The translations under genes were made by a program, and so were the position numbers. The notes under the pieces were generated by a model. That model saw only the letters and a list, made by a program, of their open reading frames with translations. It was not told where the DNA came from and ran no database searches. This document shows, piece by piece, positions 26,624 to 35,670 of a DNA stretch of 64,000 nt. Each line of letters starts with the position of its first letter. Within the stretch, counting starts at the first letter, position 1. This DNA is from WLMZ01 sp038227995 (GTDB lineage: Bacteria > Actinomycetota > Acidimicrobiia > Acidimicrobiales > Ilumatobacteraceae), in NCBI GenBank assembly GCA_038227995.1, contig JBBRPP010000029.1, positions 1 to 64,000 on the forward strand, read 5' to 3'.

Positions 26624-27348
26624 GAAGCCGTCTCGGCGGTCAGCAGTGATTCTGGCCCGAGCCGCACCGTCGTCTGGTCGACGATCCGCCCATCACGGAC
26701 GAAGACCACCCTGTCGGCCCATGCCGCGAGTTGGGCATCGTGGGTCACGACGATGCCGGCGAGTCCGCGTTTGCACGCGGAACGGATCAGCTTCATCACC
26801 GCCTCACCGTTCACGGAATCGAGGGCGCCCGTGGGCTCGTCGGCCAGGAGCAGAGCCCGCTCGCCGACGATTGCCCGCGCGATCGCGACACGCTGGCGTT
26901 CGCCGCCCGACAGCTCGTCGGGGAAGTGCTCGGCCCGATCGGCGATGCCGAGCCGCTCCAAAGCGTCGAGGCCGAGCAGGCGAGCTGCTCTGGCGCGCAT
27001 TCCGTCGAGCTCCAACGGCAGCGTCACGTTCTCGATCGCGGTCAGCCCGGCGAGGAGGTTGAAGTCCTGGAACACATAGCCGATCGATCTCCGGCGGAGA
27101 CCCGCCCGGTCATTGCGCGACATGCCCGCCAGCGACGCGCCCATGATCCGCACGTCGCCGGTCGTCGCTTCCTCCAAGCTGCCGGCGATCGTCAGCAGCG
27201 TGCTCTTCCCGGAACCCGATGGTCCCATCACAGCAACGAGCTCTCCGGCGGAAACGCTGACGTCGACACGCTGCAAGGCGTGCACCTCGGTGGGTGGCTG
27301 CCCATACGTTTTGGAGACGTCGTCGAGTTGCAGCACCACGTCGCTCAT
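26620..27348 (-). CDS. ABC transporter ATP-binding protein (MacB/LolD type)
   Basis: A 242-residue ATPase. Walker A is GPSGSGKST near residue 39, the Q loop is in GYVFQDFNLL near 88, the signature LSGGERQR near 143 and Walker B LLLADEPTGALD near 164, with the switch His in VVTHDAQ. It is of the MacB/LolD group and powers the downstream FtsX permease. The start overlaps the PadR stop (ATGA). Confidence 0.95.
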   Translation of the reverse strand: MSDVVLQLDDVSKTYGQPPTEVHALQRVDVSVSAGELVAVMGPSGSGKSTLLTIAGSLEEATTGDVRIMGASLAGMSRNDRAGLRRRSIGYVFQDFNLLAGLTAIENVTLPLELDGMRARAARLLGLDALERLGIADRAEHFPDELSGGERQRVAIARAIVGERALLLADEPTGALDSVNGEAVMKLIRSACKRGLAGIVVTHDAQLAAWADRVVFVRDGRIVDQTTVRLGPESLLTAETAS

Positions 27349-27920
27349 CGCCGCACTCCCGGACGAGCGCGTGGCGGGCGCGTCACGGGCACGGGTGCGA
27401 GGGGCAGGGGAGCGGGCAGCTGTTTGACCCGAGCGTCGATCGTGTCGAGCCAGCGGACAACGGCCTCGAGCCGGAACAACTCGGAATCGGCGAGGAGTGC
27501 AAGCCCGATGTCGCTGTCGGCGTCGGCCTTCAGATGCGTGTACCACTGCATGGTCTCGACCACCTGGCGGCGGTGCGACTGCAGTAGCGCAGCAACATCG
27601 ACGCCGGGTAGCCGCAATGCGACCAGCATCTTGATCACCAATTCGTCGCGGGGCGGCGAGACGCCGGTGTCAGGGGTGTGCAGCCAGACGTCAAGTTCGA
27701 TCGAACCCGCAGCAGTGATGACGTACGTCTTCTGCGGCCCTTCCTCGTCATCGTCGGAGGTGACCATGCCGTCACGCTCGAGCCGCTGCAGCGTGGTGTA
27801 CACCTGACCGACATTCAACGGCCAGACCTCGCCGGTTCTGGCTTCGAATTCCTGGCGGAGCTGCAACCCGTATCGGGGCTTCTCGGCCAGCAGCGCGAGC
27901 AGTGCGTGACGAACACTCAT
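27345..27920 (-). CDS. PadR-family transcriptional regulator
   Basis: A 191-residue regulator. The winged helix covers about 1-85 (LLALLAEKPRYGLQL, then NVGQVYTTLQRLERDGMV), followed by the Vir-like C-terminal helices for dimerisation. It is the first gene of the padR-ABC operon. A palindrome 22 bases upstream is its likely operator, so it probably represses its own operon and is released by the exporter substrate. Confidence 0.9.
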   Translation of the reverse strand: MSVRHALLALLAEKPRYGLQLRQEFEARTGEVWPLNVGQVYTTLQRLERDGMVTSDDDEEGPQKTYVITAAGSIELDVWLHTPDTGVSPPRDELVIKMLVALRLPGVDVAALLQSHRRQVVETMQWYTHLKADADSDIGLALLADSELFRLEAVVRWLDTIDARVKQLPAPLPLAPVPVTRPPRARPGVRR

Positions 27921-27941
27921 CGATGAACCTCCATGTGGATA

Positions 27942-27958
27942 CTCAGTATCATACTGAG
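27942..27958. promoter_or_regulatory. PadR operator palindrome
   Basis: CTCAGTAT at 27942-27949 and ATACTGAG at 27951-27958 form a perfect 8-base inverted repeat around one base. An extra half site (ACTGAGT, 27965-27971) follows. It lies just upstream of the padR-ABC operon and fits the A/T-centred dyads bound by PadR proteins. Confidence 0.7.
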
Positions 27959-27996
27959 CAATCTACTGAGTGTCCAGTCGTCGACCGGGTGCCCGT

Positions 27997-29646
27997 TCAG
28001 CGGTCGATCGGCACCACCGCGCACCGTTGATGCCGGCCGCAGACCAGCGCACGCAGCGGTGCGAGCACATTGGCGGGCGAGCGATTTGTCGAGCCGCTGA
28101 GGTGCGCTGCGAGTTCGTCGATGTCGAAATCGCCACGAACGAGGAACACGTCCTTGACGGTGCCGTCGACTGTGCTGATGTCGGCCGCGTCGATCGACAC
28201 ACCGCGGTCGGCGAACCAGCGACAGACGGTGGACAGGACGCCGATTCGGTCCGGCGCGGTCACACGAACGCACGACCTGCCATCGCCCTCGCCCGTCCGG
28301 GTCACTCGCGCTCTGCCCGTCGGTCGAAACGGGAAGGTTGGGGCACCGGCCGCCATGTCGCTCAACCGCGTGCCGATGTCGGCCCATCGACGGCTGTCGA
28401 AATGCCGGTCGGACTGAACGGTGATGGCGTGCAGTGCGAGTCGATCCGTCGGCCATGTCATGACCGACGCAGACAGGATCGAGACGCCCTCGGCGGCGAG
28501 CGTCGCAGCAGTATCGGCGAGCAGCCCCGGCCGATCGGGAGCGACAACCGTGAGCCGAAACGTGTTCGAGCCCGGCATCTGCCGCGCCACGGCGCGCACT
28601 TCGTCCCGGTGAAGCTTCGGATGACACAACGCCAGATCTGCGGCCAGCACTGCCGTGCTTTCACTCAGCACCCACAGCGGCGAGACACCGTCGAGCAATC
28701 GATTCGCGACCCGTCGTGGGACCGTGGTCCGCCCCAGCAGGTCTCTCAAGTGCTCGACGTTCGCGGTCGCAGCTCTCAATCCGCGTTGGGTGTTCTGGAT
28801 GTGGATCACGTTGTCGAGCACCTCGCCGAACACATCCGGATCGGCCAGCAGCCACGAGTGACCGCCGTGTACGACATGCCCGTCGGTGCCGAACGTGGCG
28901 CAGAAGGTGTCGAACGCGGACAGCGGGATGACGCCGTCCTGATCGCTCCACAGCAGCAGCACCGGAAGTTGGCGCTCGGCCAGTGCCTTCATTTCGCGGG
29001 TGAGGTCGGCGGTGGCGGCCAGCCATCCGGCGCGCAGGACAGCCTGAGGCTGGCGAACGACGTTCTCGATGAACACGCGCTGCACGAGCGCCATCGTCGC
29101 CAGACCGTCGACAGACTGGCGTGCTGCAGCCAGAACGGGTGTGAGGAGATCACGCCTGTCGAGCTCCGTGATGTGGTTGACCACGTTGGCGGCGAACGCG
29201 CGCGCGTCGCCAACCGAGTTCAGCAGGACGAGGTATCGAACCCGGTCGGGATGATCGTGAGCGAAGGACGTCGCGACGCCACCACCGAAGCTGTGACCGA
29301 GCACGAGGACCGGCTCGTCGATGCCGAGCGCGTCCAAGAACTGGGCGACCCACGACGCGTACCCGGTGACGGAGCGTTGGCCACCGGGAAGCTGCGCTGT
29401 CCCGCCGAATCCGGGCATCGACGGAGCGATGACCCGGCAGCCTCGAGCGGTGAGCCGTCGCAGCGATCGCTGGTAGGCGCGGTGATCCAGGCCCCAGCCG
29501 TGCAGGAACAGAACGGGCAGGCCTCGCCCGCCGCTGGCATAGTTGGCGATTCGTCCGTCGACCAGCACGCGGTCCGTGACCAACTCGTCGACATGCCAGC
29601 GTGCACGTACCGTCGCCGAGATGTCGGTGATCACGTGGGCTTCCAT
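27997..29646 (-). CDS. Alpha/beta hydrolase fused to two ACT domains
   Basis: A 549-residue protein. Residues about 25-260 are an alpha/beta hydrolase: LHGWGLDHRAY, nucleophile Ser in LGHSFGGG near 110, acid Asp in WSDQDGVIP and His in VHGGHSW near 255. After a helical linker come two ACT domains, near 360-433 (APDRPGLLADTAATL) and 456-516 (APDRIGVLSTVCRWF), of the GlnD type. ACT domains bind amino acids and change enzyme activity, so allosteric control of the hydrolase is inferred. I know of no characterised member with this order. Coding density argues against an artefactual join. Confidence 0.75.
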   Translation of the reverse strand: MEAHVITDISATVRARWHVDELVTDRVLVDGRIANYASGGRGLPVLFLHGWGLDHRAYQRSLRRLTARGCRVIAPSMPGFGGTAQLPGGQRSVTGYASWVAQFLDALGIDEPVLVLGHSFGGGVATSFAHDHPDRVRYLVLLNSVGDARAFAANVVNHITELDRRDLLTPVLAAARQSVDGLATMALVQRVFIENVVRQPQAVLRAGWLAATADLTREMKALAERQLPVLLLWSDQDGVIPLSAFDTFCATFGTDGHVVHGGHSWLLADPDVFGEVLDNVIHIQNTQRGLRAATANVEHLRDLLGRTTVPRRVANRLLDGVSPLWVLSESTAVLAADLALCHPKLHRDEVRAVARQMPGSNTFRLTVVAPDRPGLLADTAATLAAEGVSILSASVMTWPTDRLALHAITVQSDRHFDSRRWADIGTRLSDMAAGAPTFPFRPTGRARVTRTGEGDGRSCVRVTAPDRIGVLSTVCRWFADRGVSIDAADISTVDGTVKDVFLVRGDFDIDELAAHLSGSTNRSPANVLAPLRALVCGRHQRCAVVPIDR

Positions 29647-29780
29647 CGGTCAGCGTCCCGGTTGCGTCAACGTCATCAGCGAACCGTATGCCCGGCACTC
29701 TCGACGACGATGAATGGCCTGTGAAGTTCGCGAGAAACAGCCGTCGACCGCTCAGCGTGATGGGTCTCTCGACCCTAGTG

Positions 29781-30230
29781 ATGGGCCGAATTTGCTGGCA
29801 CCGTGCTGATGTGGATGTCGATCGAAACGGGCTACGGATCCTTGATCCGAACGAATGCCTCGAACTCCTGCAACGGACGCGCATCGGTCGGATCGCACTG
29901 TCGCGCAGCGCGCTCCCCACCATCTTGCCCGTCTTGTTCTCGATCGACGACGGCGCCGTCACCTTTCATGCGTCCGGTGGGCTCTTGGAGTCTGCGGCGC
30001 TGCGGGGGGACATCGTCTGTTTCGAGGCGGACCTGGCGGAGGAGGGCGAGGGTGAACTGTGGAGCGTTGTCGTCGTCGGCAAGCTCGAGATCCAGGACCG
30101 ATCGCTCGTGATGGCCGGACGCTCGCCAACGGAGCACTTCGGCGGCACGAGGGTCGTGTTGACCATGACCATCGTCACCGGACGCGCCTCGAAGATCGTG
30201 GTCGGCGACGTCCAGCCCAGCGGAGTGTGA
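29781..30230 (+). CDS. PPOX-fold (pyridoxamine 5'-phosphate oxidase family) protein
   Basis: A 149-residue protein with the split-barrel flavin/F420-binding fold: LELLQRTRIGRIALSRSALPTILPVLF, then GAVTFHAS and WSVVVVGKLEIQ. These small actinobacterial proteins bind FMN, F420 or heme. The start is uncertain (frame open back to 29688; GTG at 29811 possible); 29781 gives the same length as its paralog just downstream on the opposite strand. Substrate unknown. Confidence 0.65.
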   Translation: MGRICWHRADVDVDRNGLRILDPNECLELLQRTRIGRIALSRSALPTILPVLFSIDDGAVTFHASGGLLESAALRGDIVCFEADLAEEGEGELWSVVVVGKLEIQDRSLVMAGRSPTEHFGGTRVVLTMTIVTGRASKIVVGDVQPSGV

Positions 30231-30276
30231 GCTGCGGCCGTCTGGGTCTCGCCGCGTCGCGCAACGGTCGGCTGGT

Positions 30277-30729
30277 TCAGGCTGAAGCGAGTTGCCAGTC
30301 GACCGAGAAGCCGTCGGCCGCTCGGTTCACCAGGAAGCGGCGGCCCGTGATCGAGCGCATCTCGAGTGTCATCCAGCGGTGCCGACCCTCGGTGAGCAGC
30401 GGCTTCGGGTCAGGCAGTTCGAAGGTGCCGAGCATCCGCGCGAGTGTTCCGCGCACGATGACGCTCCAAGCCACGCCGGCGTCGAGATCGATGCTGTCGA
30501 CCTCCAGCGAGGCGAGTCCCTCGTAACGACCGAGCATCGTCTCCGGTGCGGTGCGGATCACGACGCGAATCGCGCCGTCGGCGCCCTCACCGTCGTCAGA
30601 CGAGACCGAGTACGAGATCGGGAGCGCAAGCGGATAGCCGTGGTCGATCAAGCACACACGTCCGATCGACTGACCCTGCAGCAGAGTCACGCTCTCTCGT
30701 TCCGTCAGCTCGAATCGGTCGGCACCCAT
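30277..30729 (-). CDS. PPOX-fold protein, paralog of the convergent gene
   Basis: A 150-residue split-barrel protein: LLQGQSIGRVCLIDHGYPLALPISY, then GAIRVVIRTA and WSVIVRGTLARML. It aligns along its length with the convergent protein at 29781-30230. The two genes meet 3' to 3', which suggests a local inverted duplication. Cofactor (FMN, F420 or heme) cannot be read from sequence. Confidence 0.8.
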   Translation of the reverse strand: MGADRFELTERESVTLLQGQSIGRVCLIDHGYPLALPISYSVSSDDGEGADGAIRVVIRTAPETMLGRYEGLASLEVDSIDLDAGVAWSVIVRGTLARMLGTFELPDPKPLLTEGRHRWMTLEMRSITGRRFLVNRAADGFSVDWQLASA

Positions 30730-30829
30730 GTGGTCGCTCCTTGATCACCTTCGTGTGTTCATCATGCGCTCCCGCTCCTGGTTCGTACAGAGTCCTCGGT
30801 CCCAAAGCTGGTGTGTCAACCTGGCGGTG

Positions 30830-32029
30830 ATGGCCTCCTCGACCGAATTCGACGTCAGTGGTGGAGACGACGCTGCGGATCGCGTCATTGCCATCCGCAG
30901 CTGTCGGATGCTCGACGGGCGTGTTGTCGACATCGATCTCGCCGACGGCCGGATCCGACGGATCGAGCCGGCGTCAGGGGATCGCGACGTGGACGGTGCT
31001 CCGCTGCTCGTCACGCCCGCGTGTGCCGACGTCCATCTCCACGCCGACAAGGCATACCTGCTCGGCCGACTCCCGGTCGGCAGTTCGGTTGCAGCAGCCA
31101 TCCACGCGGTCAGAGCCAACAAGCCTTCGGTCACTGCCGACGATGTGTTCGACCGAACGATGCGGCTGCTGCGGGCGTGCCGAGAGCACGGCACCCTCGC
31201 GGTGCGATTGCACGCTGAGGTCGACCCCGACCTCGGCCTTCGCGCGGTCCAGGGCGTGATCGCGGCGCGGGCGGCGACAGGAGCGGCGATGAGCATCCAG
31301 ATCTGTGCGTTCGCACAGGACGGCATCGTCACTCGGCCCGGGACCGAGGATCTCCTTCGCGAAGCGCTGCGTCTCGGCGCCGACGTCGTCGGAGGCATCA
31401 CGTACGGCGATGATCCGCTCGACGAACACCTGTCGATCATCACGGCACTCGCGCGAGAGTTCGATGTGCCGGTGGATCTGCACACCGACCTGTCGTTGGC
31501 GGCAGGTGACACCGCGCTGCCCAGCGTCGTCGGGGCGCTGCGTGCCAGCGGATTGTACGGACGAGCGCTCCTCGGCCATTGCACGAGCCTGCCGCTGCTG
31601 GCGGACGACATTCGATCCGACGTTCTCGACTCGCTGGCCGACGTCGACGCTGCGGTTGTGGTGCTGCCGCGCACCGATCTGTTCTTCGACGGTCGGATCG
31701 CATCGATCGCCGAGTGCGTTGCCCACGGTGTGCGAACGCATCTGGCGAGCAACAACATCGAGAACCCGTTCACGCCTGTTGGCCCACCGTCGCTCGCCCA
31801 GGTTGCCGCCGTCTATGCCCTGACCAATCGCATCGCTACCATCGACGAGCTGACTCGGCTGACGATGTTGCTGTGGTCGGGGAGATCGATCATCGACGGC
31901 GAGCAAGCTGTGGTCGTCGAGGGATCGGTGGCCGACCTGTGTCTGTGGCCGGTCGACGAAGGGTGGCAGATCATCTCGCGCGCTTCGGAGCCAACAGTGG
32001 TGTTGAGGGCAGGGAGGGTCGTTCGATGA
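30830..32029 (+). CDS. CodA-like amidohydrolase with altered active site
   Basis: A 399-residue amidohydrolase-superfamily TIM barrel. The first metal motif is intact (DVHLHADKAY near residue 68), as is the His in LLGHCTSLP. However the position of the catalytic Glu of cytosine deaminase (HxxE) reads HTDL here, and the metal Asp of the SDN motif is Asn (SNN near 306). Two active-site residues are therefore missing relative to its tandem neighbour. It is coupled to that gene by ATGA. It may be inactive and structural, or have another metal use. An ATG with CTGGCGGTG upstream was chosen. Confidence 0.75.
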   Translation: MASSTEFDVSGGDDAADRVIAIRSCRMLDGRVVDIDLADGRIRRIEPASGDRDVDGAPLLVTPACADVHLHADKAYLLGRLPVGSSVAAAIHAVRANKPSVTADDVFDRTMRLLRACREHGTLAVRLHAEVDPDLGLRAVQGVIAARAATGAAMSIQICAFAQDGIVTRPGTEDLLREALRLGADVVGGITYGDDPLDEHLSIITALAREFDVPVDLHTDLSLAAGDTALPSVVGALRASGLYGRALLGHCTSLPLLADDIRSDVLDSLADVDAAVVVLPRTDLFFDGRIASIAECVAHGVRTHLASNNIENPFTPVGPPSLAQVAAVYALTNRIATIDELTRLTMLLWSGRSIIDGEQAVVVEGSVADLCLWPVDEGWQIISRASEPTVVLRAGRVVR

Positions 32030-33243
32030 GTTCGTTCACATTGGTCGATGTGCTGTTCCCGACGGGGGAACGCGGCAATCTCATCGTCGAGCACGGAATG
32101 ATCGTCGCGCCGACGGCGCGCGCGACGCCAATGTCTTCCGCTGCAGCGGTGCATGACGCGTCGGGCTACCTCGCGATCCCGCGGCTCGTCGACAGCCACG
32201 TGCACCTCGACAAGACGTTCATCGGTGGTCGCTGGATTCCGCATCGTCCGGCACCGACGCTGCTCGACCGCATCGCCGCCGAAGTGGCGCTGTTGGATGG
32301 CGGCAGGGTCGAGCCTGTCGCCGTGCGCGCCGCTCGATTGATCGACCTGCTTGTCGCCAATGGGTCGACCCGATTTCAGACCCACGTCGACATCGGCCCG
32401 AGTTCGGGCCTGCGCCGTCTCGAGGGTGTGCTCGATGCTCGTGATCGTGCACGCGGCATCGCCGACATCGACGTCGTCGCGTTTCCTCAGGAGGGAGTGA
32501 TGCGGGCGCCCGGGACCGTCGAACTGCTCCGCGGCGCGCTCGAGAGAGGCGTCGACGCGATCGGCGGCCTCGATCCGTCGACGCTGGACGGTGACCGCGA
32601 CGGTCAACTCGACATCGTGTTCGAGCTCGCTGTCGCATACGGCGTTCGCATCGACATCCACCTGCACGAGCCGGGCGACGTCGGGGCGTCGACCCTGCGC
32701 GCGATCGCCGAGCGGACGGCAGCCAACGGTTTGTCGGGTCGGGTCGCCGTCAGTCATGCGTACTGCCTCGGCGAACTCCCGCCGGCGGAGGTGCGATCTC
32801 TCGCCACGGACTTGAACGCGACCGGCATCACGTTGATCAGCGCGGTTCCCGGTGGCGGGCTGCGGATGCCGTACGACGAGCTGGAGGCTGCTGGGCTTCG
32901 GATCGTGTTCGGCTCGGACAACATCCGCGATTCGTGGTCGCCGTTCGGCACCGGCGACGTGCTCGAGCGGATCGCCCTGGCCGCCCACGACGGTGGCTGG
33001 TACAGCGACGAGCGTTTGCTGCGCGCGCTTGACATGGTCACATCGAACGCGGCCGCGATGCTGGGTGAGGCGGCGCCGTTGCTTCGTGCCGGCGACAGCG
33101 CCGACTTCACGTTGGTGCCCGACGTCTCGCTCGCCGGTGCGGTCCTCGCTCGCCCTTCCGGCCGAATCGTTTTCCGCCACGGTCGCATCGTCGCGGTCGA
33201 CGGTCGCGTCGCCCACGACGTCGAGTTGGCGTGGCCCGGCTGA
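32026..33243 (+). CDS. CodA-like amidohydrolase (cytosine deaminase/N-isopropylammelide type)
   Basis: A 405-residue amidohydrolase with all motifs of the cytosine deaminase group: VDSHVHLDKTF near residue 52 (HxH), DIHLHEPGD near 210 (His and catalytic Glu), VSHAYCLGEL near 240 (His) and FGSDNIRDSWSPFG near 298 (metal Asp). These zinc or iron enzymes deaminate or hydrolyse cyclic amides such as pyrimidines and triazines. The exact substrate is not known. It overlaps the previous gene by four bases. Confidence 0.85.
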   Translation: MSSFTLVDVLFPTGERGNLIVEHGMIVAPTARATPMSSAAAVHDASGYLAIPRLVDSHVHLDKTFIGGRWIPHRPAPTLLDRIAAEVALLDGGRVEPVAVRAARLIDLLVANGSTRFQTHVDIGPSSGLRRLEGVLDARDRARGIADIDVVAFPQEGVMRAPGTVELLRGALERGVDAIGGLDPSTLDGDRDGQLDIVFELAVAYGVRIDIHLHEPGDVGASTLRAIAERTAANGLSGRVAVSHAYCLGELPPAEVRSLATDLNATGITLISAVPGGGLRMPYDELEAAGLRIVFGSDNIRDSWSPFGTGDVLERIALAAHDGGWYSDERLLRALDMVTSNAAAMLGEAAPLLRAGDSADFTLVPDVSLAGAVLARPSGRIVFRHGRIVAVDGRVAHDVELAWPG

Positions 33244-33261
33244 ACGCACGGTGAAGTGCCG

Positions 33262-34092
33262 TCAGCTGTTGGTGACCGGCGTGTAGATGACCAGCTTCAA
33301 TGCAGGATCATCGGTTGCCTGGAACGACGTGTACTCCATGTGAACGCGGCCGAGGATCGGATGGCTCAGCTGCTTCCTGCCTGCCACCGTTGCACGGATG
33401 TCGTGGGCCTGCCACCACTCGTCGAACTGCGGACAGCCAGATCGAAGGCGGTCGGTCAGGGCGATGAACGCTGGATCGCCGGCCCACAGGTCGTGGGTGG
33501 CGCGGAACTGGGCGACCATTCGCTGCGCCTCGTCAGCCCACTTCGAGCCGAAGAGCTTGCGGGCCCCTCTTCCGGTGACCATCGTGACCAAGATGTTGCG
33601 GTCGTCATCGCTGACGTGGCTGAACCGAAAGAGTTCGTCGGCGGCGTCGTTCCAGGCGAGCACATCCCAGCGGCGTCCCGTGATGTACGCCGGTGCGTTG
33701 AGGTGCTGCACCGTTCGCACGATCGATTCCGGGACGTGCTCCGTGACGAACGCGACGCGATCCCCGTGTCGACTGAGCGCGGTGACGTGCGCGTGCTCGG
33801 CTGGTGTCAAGCGCAATGCCATCGCGATTGCGTCGATCGTGGCGACGGACGGGTTGACGGACCGGCCCTGTTCCAGCCTGATGTACCAGTCGACGCTGAT
33901 GCCGGCGAGTTCGGCGACCTCCTCGCGTCGCAGGCCGGCTGTCCTCCGGCGTCGTCCGGCCGGAAGCCCGACGTCGCCGACACTGAGGCCGAGTCGACGC
34001 GATCGCAGAAAGTCGCCGAGTTGATGGCGGCTGGGGTCGGCAAGGGGCTGTTCGAGGGTGCGCGGTACGGCAGTCGTGGGACTCACAGTCAT
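33262..34092 (-). CDS. MmyB-like XRE regulator
   Basis: A 276-residue regulator. The N-terminal XRE HTH is near 55-110 (LRREEVAELAGISVDWYIRLEQGR), followed by the MmyB-like ligand-binding domain (DVLAWNDAADELF, then WAGDPAFIALTDRL). MmyB regulators bind fatty acids or small molecules and usually control a divergent oxidoreductase. That is the arrangement here: the zinc-alcohol-dehydrogenase-like gene begins 66 bp away on the other strand. Confidence 0.9.
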   Translation of the reverse strand: MTVSPTTAVPRTLEQPLADPSRHQLGDFLRSRRLGLSVGDVGLPAGRRRRTAGLRREEVAELAGISVDWYIRLEQGRSVNPSVATIDAIAMALRLTPAEHAHVTALSRHGDRVAFVTEHVPESIVRTVQHLNAPAYITGRRWDVLAWNDAADELFRFSHVSDDDRNILVTMVTGRGARKLFGSKWADEAQRMVAQFRATHDLWAGDPAFIALTDRLRSGCPQFDEWWQAHDIRATVAGRKQLSHPILGRVHMEYTSFQATDDPALKLVIYTPVTNS

Positions 34093-34158
34093 AGGATGAT
34101 ACCAGCTCTGGATCTGATGAATCGATGGGCGCATGATGCTCGAAACGAAGGAGCAAAC

Positions 34159-35262
34159 ATGCGAGCAGCAGTCCTCACGAGCATCGGATCACCCCTGGAG
34201 ATCAAGACAGTCGCCGACCCGGTGATCGGCACGGGCGAGGTCATCGTCGACGTCGTCGCGGCGGGCGTCCTCAACTACTCCGATCAGGTCATCAGTGGTG
34301 CCCGCCAGCACCTCATCGAACTCCCGATGATCCTGGGGGCGGGCGCGATCGGACGCGTGCGCGTGGTCGGGCCGGACTCGACTCACCTCGTCCCGGGCGA
34401 GTGGGTGTACTGCGATCCAACGGTGCGATCGCGAGACAACTCGTCGAATCCCGACATCACCCTGCAGGGCTGGAGTGCGCGCGGCGAGGGTGGGCTTCGA
34501 TTGCAGCGCCATTTCCACGACGGCTCGTGGGCCGAGCAGATGCGGGTACCCACGGAGAACGCGATCTCGATCGGTGAGATGGGCGCCATCGACGAGGCCG
34601 ACGCGCCGAAGTGGTGCAGCCTCGCCTCGCTCCTCGTCCCCTATGGCGGCTTCTTGTCCGGCAACCTGCAGGCGGGGCAGACGGTGGTGGTCAGCGGTGC
34701 CACCGGCAACTTCGGGAGCTCTGCGGTCTCCGTCGCCTTGGGGATGGGAGCCGGCTGCGTCATCGCCACCGGGCGACACCAATCGGCTCTCGACGAGCTG
34801 CAGCGCCGGCATGGTTGTCGGGTTCGCCTCGCAACCATGTCCGGCGACGAGGCGGTCGACCGTCAGCGAATCCTGGACGCGGCACCGGGCCCAATCGACA
34901 TGGTGTTCGACATTCTGCCGCCCGAGGCCAGTACAACGCAGGTGCGCGCAGCGATCACGACCGTCCGACCGTATGGCCGGGTCGTCTTGATGGGTGGCGT
35001 CAACATGCAGGGAGGTCCAGGGCTCGACGTGCCGTACGTCTGGATCATGCGCAACTGCATCACGATCCATGGCGTGTGGATGTACCCGCCGGACGCGCCC
35101 GCGGCGCTCATCAAGCTGGTGCGAGCCGGCATCCTGAACCTCGATCATGTCGACGTGACGACGTTCGCGTTGGCTGACGTCAACGACGCAGTCGCCCATT
35201 CCGCGGCGAACGCCGGTCCGTTCCAGAAGACCGTTCTCCTGACGGGCCGTTCGTCGGAATGA
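34159..35262 (+). CDS. Medium-chain alcohol dehydrogenase/quinone oxidoreductase-like protein
   Basis: A 367-residue MDR-superfamily protein: GEVIVDVVAAGVLNYSDQ near residue 27, ILGAGAIGRVRVVG near 58 and the nucleotide-binding VVVSGATGNFGSSAVSVALGMGA near 178. No catalytic-zinc Cys/His pattern is evident, so quinone or enoyl reductase activity is more likely than a zinc ADH. AAGGAGC precedes the ATG. It is divergent from an MmyB regulator that probably controls it. Confidence 0.85.
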   Translation: MRAAVLTSIGSPLEIKTVADPVIGTGEVIVDVVAAGVLNYSDQVISGARQHLIELPMILGAGAIGRVRVVGPDSTHLVPGEWVYCDPTVRSRDNSSNPDITLQGWSARGEGGLRLQRHFHDGSWAEQMRVPTENAISIGEMGAIDEADAPKWCSLASLLVPYGGFLSGNLQAGQTVVVSGATGNFGSSAVSVALGMGAGCVIATGRHQSALDELQRRHGCRVRLATMSGDEAVDRQRILDAAPGPIDMVFDILPPEASTTQVRAAITTVRPYGRVVLMGGVNMQGGPGLDVPYVWIMRNCITIHGVWMYPPDAPAALIKLVRAGILNLDHVDVTTFALADVNDAVAHSAANAGPFQKTVLLTGRSSE

Positions 35263-35375
35263 ACCCGCCGAGGACGAGGCTGGCGCACCGGCACCGCTTG
35301 GCAAAGAACTTTCGAAATTTCTTCAGTTCGGGGGCTTCGGACCGGGCTCGATCGACCGCCCGACGGTGGGGTGTT

Positions 35376-35657
35376 TCAGCGAATTTCGACCTCGATGAAC
35401 TCGAAGTCGAATGTGTTGACATTGACGACGTTGTGCTCCACCCCGGCGGATCTGGCGTACGACACGCCCGCCGTCAATGGCGCGTCGGTCGTGACGCCGT
35501 CGGAGCCGATCAGCCGAAGCGTGCCGGTCACCAAGGGAACGACGACGTAGTCGTGCTCGTGTCGATGGTGGCCGGTCTCGGCTCCGGGCGCGAACTTCCA
35601 CGAGGTCACGATGACTCGCTCGTTGTCGACTTGCGTCGTCGGGACTGCGTTCAACAT
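35376..35657 (-). CDS. Small cupin protein
   Basis: A 93-residue single cupin. The metal motif is HHRHEHDYVV (two His plus Glu), and the second His is in AGVEHNVVN near 74. Small cupins of this type act as isomerases, dioxygenases or sensors. It begins 13 bp after the crotonase stop, so the two are co-transcribed. Confidence 0.8.
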   Translation of the reverse strand: MLNAVPTTQVDNERVIVTSWKFAPGAETGHHRHEHDYVVVPLVTGTLRLIGSDGVTTDAPLTAGVSYARSAGVEHNVVNVNTFDFEFIEVEIR

Positions 35658-35670
35658 GGCGGCGCAGACC

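Noticed and set aside
26003..27079. 358-codon plus-strand frame over the ABC genes
   Set aside because: Shadow of the Walker-motif-bearing minus-strand genes.
31813..33249. 478-codon minus-strand frame over the second amidohydrolase
   Set aside because: The plus strand has all active-site motifs of the family; this frame has none.
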